A DNA stretch of 28,612 bases from NCBI GenBank assembly GCA_964345035.1, contig CAYFPO010000024.1:1-28612 (forward strand), read 5' to 3'. Positions 22,061 through 28,612 of the stretch are shown piece by piece. The number at the start of each line of letters is the position of its first letter. Within the stretch, counting starts at the first letter, position 1. The translations under genes and the position numbers were made by a program. The notes under the pieces were generated by a model. It was not told the DNA's origin, did no database searches, and saw only the letters and a list, made by a program, of their open reading frames with translations. The stretch is from CAYFPO01 sp964345035 (GTDB lineage: Bacteria; Fidelibacterota; Marinisomatia; SCGC-AAA003-L08; GCA-002704045).

Positions 22061-24532
22061 ATGAAATTATCCAAATTTACTTTTATTACGATAACAGGAG
22101 TTGTATTATGTACCATTCTGGTTTCAATTTATTACAATAAAAAAGCAACTCCAGAAAAAGCAAAAAAGATTTCCGGCGCATTTCATGCGTTAAACTTATG
22201 GGCGGATCAACGGTCATATCCGAACAATTCCATACCAGATGATGGGTATTACCAGGCATTTGAATATTCCCAATCCCAGTTACATACTGTTCCCAATTCA
22301 ATAACCAGAGAAACTGCCTGGGAACCAATTGGGCCGCATAATATCGGCGGCAGAACTCTCGCAGTAGCATTCAACCCACAAAATCCAAACTCTATTTATG
22401 CAGGTTCTGCAAGTGGCGGGTTGTGGCGAAGTTATACCGGAGGAACTGGCTATCCAGCCTGGGAACAAATTCACACCGGATTTCCAGTTTTATCCGTTAG
22501 CGGCATCGCAATATCACCAACGGATTCAAATACGATATTTATATCAACAGGTGAGGTCTATGCTTATCAGGATGCACATTGGGGTGTTGCCGACCGGTTG
22601 ACAAGAGGAAGTTATGGTATTGGAATTTTGAAATCTATCGACGGGGGTGAAACATGGGAAAAAAGTCTGGATTGGAGTTATAATCAAAGAAGAGGTGTGC
22701 AGGTATTAAAAATGAACCCACAAAATTCTGCAACTCTTTGGGCTGGAACAACAGAGGGCACTTATAAGTCTGTTGATGCAGGATTGACATGGGAAGTAAT
22801 CAATTCAACTATTATGGTAACAGATTTGGTCATCAATCCCATAGATACCAACATTGTGTTTATCTCCTGTGGTAATTTGGGGAGCGATGGAAGAGGAATC
22901 TACCGTACTGTAAATGGAGGCGAAACTTGGGAATATGTAAATAACGGACTACCAGATTATTGGGGTGGAAAAGCAATGCTTGCAATTTCAGAATCTAATC
23001 CTGATATTCTCTTTACCAGTATTGGTAATAGTTATGGGGCGGATAATGCAACTTGGCTTTGTAGATCCGATAATAATGGTGATTCTTGGAGTATTGTGAA
23101 TACATTTGATTATTCATTATGGCAGGGATGGTACTCACACTTTGTCGGTATTCATCCAACAAATGAAAATGAAATAATTGTGGGAGGGATTGAGATTTGG
23201 AAATCTAATGATGGAGGTAGTAATTTGACTCAAAAATCATGGTGGGATTCATGGTATTTCGGTCAGACTGAACCAGGTGAACCGGAAGGGCCTCCATACT
23301 ATGTTCACGCAGATATTCATGTAATGGTTAACCATCCTGAAAATCCAGATATCATTTATTTTGGTACTGATGGAGGTGTATTCAAATCAATGAATTGGGG
23401 ACAGTCTTTTGAAGGATGTAATGGGGGATATCAAACCACACAGTTTTATCCGGGATTTTCCAGTTCGGTGAATGACTCAAATCTGGCTATGGGTGGTATG
23501 CAGGATAATTCTACAGCCATATATGATGGTACATTTGCCTGGCGGCGAGTGATTGGCGGGGATGGTTCTTGGACTGCCATCAATCCACTGAATGAAAATA
23601 TTCTGTATGGATCAACACAATATTTGAATGTTTTACGATCAAGTGACTTTGGAAATTATTGGAATAATATATCACCTTCAAATATTGGGTACCCGAGTTT
23701 TATTGCTCCATACATCTTATGCCGGGATAACCCCGAAATTCTATTTGCTGGACGTAGTTACATTTTTAAATCCACAAATGAAGGTAACGATTGGGTAACT
23801 GTAAATGGAGGAAATCAATTGGATGGAAATCCAGCATTGACTATGAATATTTCTGATAATGACTGCAATATTATTTATGTAACCACTGCACCTCTTTTTT
23901 CCCGTGGGCGGGTATTCCTCTCTGTGAATGGAGGAACCACCTGGCAAAATATTACCAGTAACCTGCCGGATAGATACCCAATGGATATTGCACTAAATCC
24001 AGAAAATGCACTTGAACCGTATATTGCAATTTCCGGTTTTGGTTCATCTCACCTGTTTAAATACGATTATATGAATTATACCTGGATAGATATCGGGGCA
24101 AATTTACCAGATGTACCAACTTCTGTTGTCACAATTGATCCGGATTATTCCAGCCATATCTATGTAGGAAATGATTTAGGTATCTTTGTTTCCTTAGATG
24201 ATGGGGAAAACTGGTATAATTATAATGATGGTATTGGTGATGCAACAATGGTCATGGATCTCAGCATTTCAACTGTAAATCGAACTCTCCGTGCTGTAAC
24301 ACATGGAAATGGTGTTTTTGAACGAAAACTCATTGATATAGAAGAATTTGTTTTAGGTGATGTAAATCTTGATGGAGTTGTAGATATTCTGGATGTGATT
24401 CATACGGTGAATATTATTCTGGGGTTGAACACCAACCCGAGCACTTACGAACTTTGGGCATCTGATTTGAATCAAGATGGGACAATAGACATTCTGGATA
24501 TCGTTCATCTTGTAAATACAATCTTGGGGTAA
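22061..24532 (+). CDS. secreted Asp-box (BNR/sortilin-like) beta-propeller protein with C-terminal dockerin
   Basis: 823 residues. A hydrophobic segment at about 7-25 acts as signal or anchor. The body holds about ten Asp-box motifs (S-x-D-x-G-x-x-W) from residue 192 to 718, for example SIDGGETW, SVDAGLTW, TVNGGETW, STNEGNDW, SVNGGTTW and SLDDGENW, typical of the WD40/YVTN/BNR-like propellers that also include sialidases and Vps10/sortilin domains. GRTLAVAFNPQNPNSIYAG and SASGGLWRS mark the first blade. No sialidase catalytic Arg triad could be recognised, so a binding role is as likely as an enzymatic one. Residues 766-823 are a dockerin-like pair, GDVNLDGVVDILD and SDLNQDGTIDILD, with a longer spacer than in the two preceding genes. 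The preceding 154-bp gap shows no terminator or clear promoter. Confidence 0.85.
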   Translation: MKLSKFTFITITGVVLCTILVSIYYNKKATPEKAKKISGAFHALNLWADQRSYPNNSIPDDGYYQAFEYSQSQLHTVPNSITRETAWEPIGPHNIGGRTLAVAFNPQNPNSIYAGSASGGLWRSYTGGTGYPAWEQIHTGFPVLSVSGIAISPTDSNTIFISTGEVYAYQDAHWGVADRLTRGSYGIGILKSIDGGETWEKSLDWSYNQRRGVQVLKMNPQNSATLWAGTTEGTYKSVDAGLTWEVINSTIMVTDLVINPIDTNIVFISCGNLGSDGRGIYRTVNGGETWEYVNNGLPDYWGGKAMLAISESNPDILFTSIGNSYGADNATWLCRSDNNGDSWSIVNTFDYSLWQGWYSHFVGIHPTNENEIIVGGIEIWKSNDGGSNLTQKSWWDSWYFGQTEPGEPEGPPYYVHADIHVMVNHPENPDIIYFGTDGGVFKSMNWGQSFEGCNGGYQTTQFYPGFSSSVNDSNLAMGGMQDNSTAIYDGTFAWRRVIGGDGSWTAINPLNENILYGSTQYLNVLRSSDFGNYWNNISPSNIGYPSFIAPYILCRDNPEILFAGRSYIFKSTNEGNDWVTVNGGNQLDGNPALTMNISDNDCNIIYVTTAPLFSRGRVFLSVNGGTTWQNITSNLPDRYPMDIALNPENALEPYIAISGFGSSHLFKYDYMNYTWIDIGANLPDVPTSVVTIDPDYSSHIYVGNDLGIFVSLDDGENWYNYNDGIGDATMVMDLSISTVNRTLRAVTHGNGVFERKLIDIEEFVLGDVNLDGVVDILDVIHTVNIILGLNTNPSTYELWASDLNQDGTIDILDIVHLVNTILG

Positions 24533-24543
24533 CACAAGCGAAA

Positions 24544-25971
24544 TTGAACAATTCCGATCAATCCGTACACGCCTTCTCCAACGACTGTCTTGCTGACTAT
24601 GATGCAGTAGCTCTTGCTGGTTTAATTCAATCTGGAGAGTTATCCAGAAGAGATGTCATTGAGGCTTCCATTGCCCGCACTGAAAAACTGGATAACCAGT
24701 TAAATGGACTTGCAATTGAAAATTTTCAGAAGGCTCTTGATTTAAGTGAGGTAAAAAATGGAGGCTTTTTTGATGGCATCCCCACCTTAATTAAAGATAA
24801 TCTTCCCATAGCAGGTATCCCTACGATGCATGGTTCTAACGCAATTGAGGAACCTATTGTAACCAATGAAAATGATGCTTATCTTAAGCAGTTCTTGAAA
24901 TTGGGTTTTAACTGGATAGGTAAAACTCGTCTATCAGAATTTGGTCTAAATGCTACCACAGAACCCCCAAATGGAAAACCGGTTCGAAATCCCTGGCATG
25001 TAAATCATTCCAGCGGGGCATCTTCCAGTGGTTCAGCCGTAATGGTGGCAGGAGGTGCAATTCCCATGGCTCACGGAAATGATGGCGGCGGATCCATCCG
25101 CATTCCAGCTGCAAACTGCGGATTGGTGGGATTAAAACCCAGCAGGGGTAGACATATTTCATCTGAATTAGTCAAATCCTTACCTGTAGCGGTGGTTAGT
25201 GAAGGAGTGCTAACACGATCGGTGAGAGATACAGCGGTGTTCCATTCCGAAATGGAGAAGGTATATAAAAATACCAAACTACCTGAAATAGGATTGGTAG
25301 ATTCTCCCCCCAAAAAGCGACTCCGAATTGGATTACAATTGGATTCAATTAATAATTTTCAAACCAAACCTGAAGTGAGAGAATTAATTAGTAAAACCGC
25401 TTCCCTCCTAGAAGATTTGGGGCATAGAGTTGAGGAAGTTCCTATCCCTATTGATCCTATTTTTACCAACGACTTTATTCTATATTGGTCTTTTCTTGCA
25501 TTTTCAATCCCTACCTTGGGAAAGAAAAAAATTGGCAAATCATTTAATATGAAAAAACTTGAGCCGTTTACAAAGGGTCTCAGTAATAATTTTAAACAAA
25601 ATTTTCTAAAATTACCCGGGAGTCTCTTCCGACTCCGCAGGACGCATCATAGTTTTAAAAAAATATTTGATGACTGTGATGTACTGCTAACACCTGTTTT
25701 AGCCCAGCCTCCAGCACCGTTGGGTTATATAAGTCCCGATGTTCCTTATAATGAACTCATTGAACGCCTGAAGAGTTACGCTGGTTTTACCCCTTTGGCA
25801 AACACTACCGGTGCTCCAGCTATTTCTATTCCGGCTGGTTTATCAAAGACGGGATTACCCGTTGGGGCACATTTCTTTGGTAAATATGGAGATGAAAAAA
25901 TACTTCTGGAATTAGCGATTGAGATTGAGGAGGCACAACCCTGGCCCAAAATAATGGAAAACAAAATTTGA
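24544..25971 (+). CDS. amidase-signature family hydrolase (NylA/6-aminohexanoate-cyclic-dimer-hydrolase type)
   Basis: 475 residues with the complete Ser-cisSer-Lys machinery: Lys84 in TLIKDNLP, cis-Ser160 in SSGASSSGSA and nucleophile Ser184 in GNDGGGSIRIPA, followed by CGLVGLKPSRGR. The GNDGGGSIRIPA-x-CGL-x-GLKPSRGR form resembles the NylA-like branch more than GatA, and there is no gatB or gatC beside it, so it is not a tRNA amidotransferase subunit. No signal peptide is seen, so it is probably cytoplasmic. Translation begins at TTG (24544), 11 bp after the propeller gene. Its end overlaps the START-domain gene (TTGA). It would hydrolyse a linear or cyclic amide; the natural substrate is unknown. 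Confidence 0.9.
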   Translation: MNNSDQSVHAFSNDCLADYDAVALAGLIQSGELSRRDVIEASIARTEKLDNQLNGLAIENFQKALDLSEVKNGGFFDGIPTLIKDNLPIAGIPTMHGSNAIEEPIVTNENDAYLKQFLKLGFNWIGKTRLSEFGLNATTEPPNGKPVRNPWHVNHSSGASSSGSAVMVAGGAIPMAHGNDGGGSIRIPAANCGLVGLKPSRGRHISSELVKSLPVAVVSEGVLTRSVRDTAVFHSEMEKVYKNTKLPEIGLVDSPPKKRLRIGLQLDSINNFQTKPEVRELISKTASLLEDLGHRVEEVPIPIDPIFTNDFILYWSFLAFSIPTLGKKKIGKSFNMKKLEPFTKGLSNNFKQNFLKLPGSLFRLRRTHHSFKKIFDDCDVLLTPVLAQPPAPLGYISPDVPYNELIERLKSYAGFTPLANTTGAPAISIPAGLSKTGLPVGAHFFGKYGDEKILLELAIEIEEAQPWPKIMENKI

Positions 25972-26609
25972 AAAAAATAATCATTATTATATTGGCATTC
26001 ATCTTTCCTCTAATGGCATCTGATATTACTTATCCTGCCGGCTGGAAAGAATTACAAGAAGATTCCAACTGGGAATTGGTGTCTGAAAATGATCAAGTAA
26101 TGATGTACCAAAAAGCCATTTCAGTTTCACCCATTCCTGCCTTTAAAGCAGTTCTTCATACAACTGCCAAACCAAATAGTCTAATCCAAACGGCATGGTT
26201 GGTGGAGAAATCACCTGAAATATTTACTGATGCATTTATAAAGGATGCAGGAATATATTTGCATCATTCACCACATTTCTATACTGCCTTCCAAATAATT
26301 GATATTCCTGTATTAGCTCCCCGATTATACCAGTTCACCTCCTTATTAACAGGCAATACCATTCATTGGGTAAGCGCTGATACTCTGGCATCCGCCAGTG
26401 ATCAAGATGATTTTATTATTCCCAAAGTTAATTTTGGAAGTTGGGAGGTGATAAAAGGCGATGAGGAAAATATGATAGTTTACAGGGTATGTACAGACCC
26501 CGGAGGAAGTGTACCAGCATGGATAGTGAATAAAATTAACCGGAAATACCTGCCGAAAATGATGATGGATTTAGAAAAATATGCCTTAAATCATTCATCC
26601 CGTAATTGA
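25968..26609 (+). CDS. exported START-domain (lipid-binding) protein
   Basis: 213 residues. A signal peptide (KKIIIIILAFIFPLMAS) leads to a START/SRPBCC-type domain: WELVSENDQVMMYQK, the central YTAFQIIDIPVLAPRLYQF, and near the end VYRVCTDPGGSVPAWIVNKIN with a C-terminal amphipathic helix, all typical of StAR-related domains that hold a single lipid in a helix-grip cavity. The TTG start overlaps the amidase stop by 4 nt, implying co-translation. Inferred role: periplasmic carriage of a hydrophobic ligand. The ligand is unknown. Confidence 0.8.
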   Translation: MKKIIIIILAFIFPLMASDITYPAGWKELQEDSNWELVSENDQVMMYQKAISVSPIPAFKAVLHTTAKPNSLIQTAWLVEKSPEIFTDAFIKDAGIYLHHSPHFYTAFQIIDIPVLAPRLYQFTSLLTGNTIHWVSADTLASASDQDDFIIPKVNFGSWEVIKGDEENMIVYRVCTDPGGSVPAWIVNKINRKYLPKMMMDLEKYALNHSSRN

Positions 26610-26678
26610 AGTTTATCACAATGAAATCATTTCTAATACCCTATATCCAACTTATGATTGATGGAAAATGGTTACAAG

Positions 26679-27581
26679 ATGAAAAAGACTTTTAAAAACA
26701 CTTTAATAATTTTAGGTTTAATTTTTCTGGGATGCAATTCTTATACCATTCCTTCAGCAATTGAAATTGATTCCTCAAAACCTGTAAATATTGAAAAAAA
26801 TGAACTGAAGATTCTGTCATGGAATATCCAAATGTTACCCATTCCCTATGGGTGGATATTCAGCCAGCATAAGCGTGCCAATGGGATTATTAAAAAATTG
26901 CAGGAATCAGAAATCTATGATATTATCGTCTTCCAGGAAGCATTTAATGGAAAAATCCGGGAGCAAATATTTGAGGGCTTAAGATCTCTTTATCCGTTTC
27001 AGGTACATCCAAATGACCGCAGTTCATTCTTCAAAACCAACAGCGGCTTATGGGCTTTGAGCCGTTCACCTGTTGAATTAGTAGATGAATTGACTTTTAC
27101 CACACTTTTGGGTTGGGATTGGATGTCTTCAAAAGGAGCCAAATTATACCGATTGTTTAAAAGTGGACAGGAGATTTTTATTATCAATACCCACTTGCAG
27201 GCAGATTCCCAAGGTGAGCTTTCAATTGTTAGAACTGAACAGTATGGAGAGATAAAAACAAATTTAATTGAACCACTTGGCGGTGATGACACACCTTTAA
27301 TACTCTGCGGAGATTTAAATATTTCAAAATTAACAAACTTGAAATTAATGTTGCACAAATTGGGTATGAAAAACGGTCACCTGTTGAGCAAAATAAAATT
27401 CAGTAATTTCGACACCTCGCTGGAAAACCCCAAACAGCTTTTGGATTACATTCTTGTAAAATCCAACTCATTTAAGTTTCAAACAGTTCAGCGCCGTATT
27501 TTGGAATTTTCCAATTTTACCAGAGAAAAATCTATTAGCATTTCCGATCATAATCCAGTGGAAGCTATATTGACCTGGTAA
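26679..27581 (+). CDS. EEP-superfamily lipoprotein, sphingomyelinase-like phosphodiesterase
   Basis: 300 residues from the ATG at 26679, chosen because MKKTFKNTLIILGLIFLGC is then a clean lipoprotein signal; the frame also opens at a TTG at 26658, adding seven residues. The endonuclease/exonuclease/phosphatase fold is complete: LSWNIQMLP (Asn49), FQEAF (metal Glu87), NTHLQAD (His172), CGDLN (Asp212, Asn214), LDYILV, and SDHNPV (Asp290, His291). The QEAF plus NTHLQA combination is the one found in neutral sphingomyelinases and their bacterial relatives rather than in ExoIII-type nucleases. Lipidation would place it at the membrane facing the periplasm or outside. Activity on sphingomyelin or another phospholipid is inference; a secreted nuclease is the alternative. 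Confidence 0.8.
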   Translation: MKKTFKNTLIILGLIFLGCNSYTIPSAIEIDSSKPVNIEKNELKILSWNIQMLPIPYGWIFSQHKRANGIIKKLQESEIYDIIVFQEAFNGKIREQIFEGLRSLYPFQVHPNDRSSFFKTNSGLWALSRSPVELVDELTFTTLLGWDWMSSKGAKLYRLFKSGQEIFIINTHLQADSQGELSIVRTEQYGEIKTNLIEPLGGDDTPLILCGDLNISKLTNLKLMLHKLGMKNGHLLSKIKFSNFDTSLENPKQLLDYILVKSNSFKFQTVQRRILEFSNFTREKSISISDHNPVEAILTW

Positions 27582-27742
27582 GTCAACTGTTAACTGCTGG
27601 ATGTTTTAAAATAAGAGTCGTATTATTACCACTTGACAGAGTGTGAATTTAGATTCAATTACAAGCGTGAAAATATCTATAAAATTATGATGAAAATATT
27701 TAGGAATAAACCGCTCAACGAGTCTTGACCCTAAATATATGA

Positions 27743-28561
27743 ATGAAATTGTTAGAAAATACCATTACAATTAATAATCATATTTTCAGGTATCTTGAAA
27801 GGAAAGGATCTGGACCAGTATTATTATTTTTACATGGTCTCAGTGATACATCTGACCAATTTCTTCCAATTGCGAATCTGCTCCCTGAAAACTGGCATAT
27901 ACTGGCACTTGATCAAAGAGGGCATGGGGGATCCTGGAAACCTGAGATTGGATATTCACCACCGGATTATGCAAAAGATATAAAAGATTTTATTGATGAA
28001 TTGGGCATTGGGTCATTACATATTTTTGGTCATTCTATGGGTGGTAGAAATGCATTTGTATTTGCATCACTATTTCCGAAAAAAATACAAAGTCTAATTA
28101 TCGGTGATATTGGCCCTGATGAAAATCTGAATGACATAAAGGAGACTGTAATATTTTTTAACAGTCTGCCAAAATCCTTTAATTCTGAGAGTGAAGCCCG
28201 GGAACATCTGGAACAACGAAAACCGGGGTATTCTGATGAAAATCTGAATATTTTAATGAAAAATCTGAAGATTGGACCAAATGGAAATCTGATATGGCGA
28301 TATTCAAATGAAGCCTGTATCGCGTCCATTAAAGAATGCAGATCAAGAAGTTGGTGGGAGGAGTATCATAATATTCAATGCCCCGTACTACTATTCCATG
28401 TTGAAGGCAGCACAGAATTGCCTGAAAATGTCGGAAAAAGAATGATAACAGAAATTCAAAATGTTAAATATGTCAAAATTCAAAATTCAGGACATAATTT
28501 TCATCTGGAACAGCCAATAAAATCAGCAGAGGAGATTCATCTCTTTATTGAAAATTTATGA
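27743..28561 (+). CDS. alpha/beta-fold hydrolase
   Basis: 272 residues, no signal peptide. Classical order: oxyanion-hole LLFLHGLSDTSDQF, DQRGHGGS, the nucleophile elbow GHSMGG with Ser98, and C-terminal His251 in SGHNFHLEQP. The acid residue normally seen after strand 7 is not obvious (the segment reads FHVEGSTELPENV). The family contains esterases, lipases and C-C hydrolases; no substrate can be assigned. A 161-bp gap separates it from the preceding gene. That gap has a TTGACA at 27633 but no good -10 box at the right distance. Confidence 0.9.
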   Translation: MKLLENTITINNHIFRYLERKGSGPVLLFLHGLSDTSDQFLPIANLLPENWHILALDQRGHGGSWKPEIGYSPPDYAKDIKDFIDELGIGSLHIFGHSMGGRNAFVFASLFPKKIQSLIIGDIGPDENLNDIKETVIFFNSLPKSFNSESEAREHLEQRKPGYSDENLNILMKNLKIGPNGNLIWRYSNEACIASIKECRSRSWWEEYHNIQCPVLLFHVEGSTELPENVGKRMITEIQNVKYVKIQNSGHNFHLEQPIKSAEEIHLFIENL

Positions 28562-28568
28562 AAATCCA

Positions 28569-28612
28569 TCAGGTTTCCTGAGAAAATAATTCTTTCATTC
28601 TTGCCTCCGGGG
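28569..28612 (-). CDS. possible C-terminal fragment of a minus-strand gene running off the right edge
   Basis: Reading leftward from the window end, one frame is open as PEARMKELFSQET followed by TGA (28569-28571). It would converge on the alpha/beta hydrolase with 7 bp between the stops. Thirteen residues are too few to recognise a family, and an open frame of this length is not significant alone. Confidence 0.25.
   Translation of the reverse strand, partial: PEARMKELFSQET

Noticed and set aside
14958..24532. a true cellulosome with cellulases
   Set aside because: None of the dockerin-tailed proteins here shows a recognisable cellulase or other classic glycoside hydrolase signature, so only a cellulosome-like architecture is claimed.
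1..28612. CRISPR arrays, prophage, integrase or insertion sequences
   Set aside because: No regularly spaced short repeats with unique spacers, and no transposase or phage-like proteins, were found. The repeats seen are within protein-coding modules.

Overview
The window is AT-rich bacterial chromosome that looks like a marine member of the FCB superphylum, most likely Candidatus Marinimicrobia (SAR406) or a close relative. The evidence is a type IX secretion-type C-terminal sorting domain with a PNPFNP motif, repeats of the GCTDPxAxNYxxxAxxDDGSC type, C-terminal dockerin-like calcium-binding repeats on secreted proteins, an LptE-type lipoprotein following a Fis-family sigma-54 activator, and frequent TTG starts. 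The assignment is by family resemblance only. There are no rRNA, tRNA, CRISPR or insertion-sequence genes that I can see.

Layout. Positions 1-304 hold the 3' end of a leucine-rich-repeat protein with a dockerin-like tail. Positions 491-5587 are a tight plus-strand operon: uvrB, purD, a sigma-54 activator and lptE, with 4-nt overlaps at the last two junctions and a candidate sigma-70 promoter just upstream. Positions 5588-5756 are a structured intergenic stretch with three inverted repeats, one a perfect 13-bp palindrome arm pair. Then come asnS (real start probably TTG at 5757), nadE, a small secreted protein and a comEC-like gene (to 11477). On the minus strand are a HAD phosphatase and mdh. 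mdh diverges from fumC, so two consecutive TCA-cycle enzymes share one intergenic region.

The accessory part runs from about 14700 to 24532. A 1071-residue secreted protein carries four cohesin-like modules separated by GCTD linkers, a Cys/Asp-rich segment, two further repeats and a C-terminal T9SS type A sorting domain. Downstream of its strong terminator are three secreted proteins that end in paired dockerin-like F-hand repeats instead of a sorting domain: a polysaccharide-lyase-like protein (PcRGLX/YetA-type), a beta-lactamase-fold serine hydrolase and an Asp-box (BNR) beta-propeller. The truncated LRR protein at the left edge also ends in such a tail. The arrangement (one T9SS-anchored multi-cohesin-like scaffold plus dockerin-tagged clients) suggests a small cellulosome-like surface assembly. 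It is the most interesting inference in the window and has not been tested by profile search or experiment.

The last part (24544-28561) is a co-directional set: a NylA-type amidase overlapping a START-domain lipid-binding protein, a sphingomyelinase-like EEP lipoprotein, and an alpha/beta hydrolase. This looks like a module for handling exogenous lipid or N-acyl substrates. A possible C-terminal fragment of a minus-strand gene lies at the right edge.
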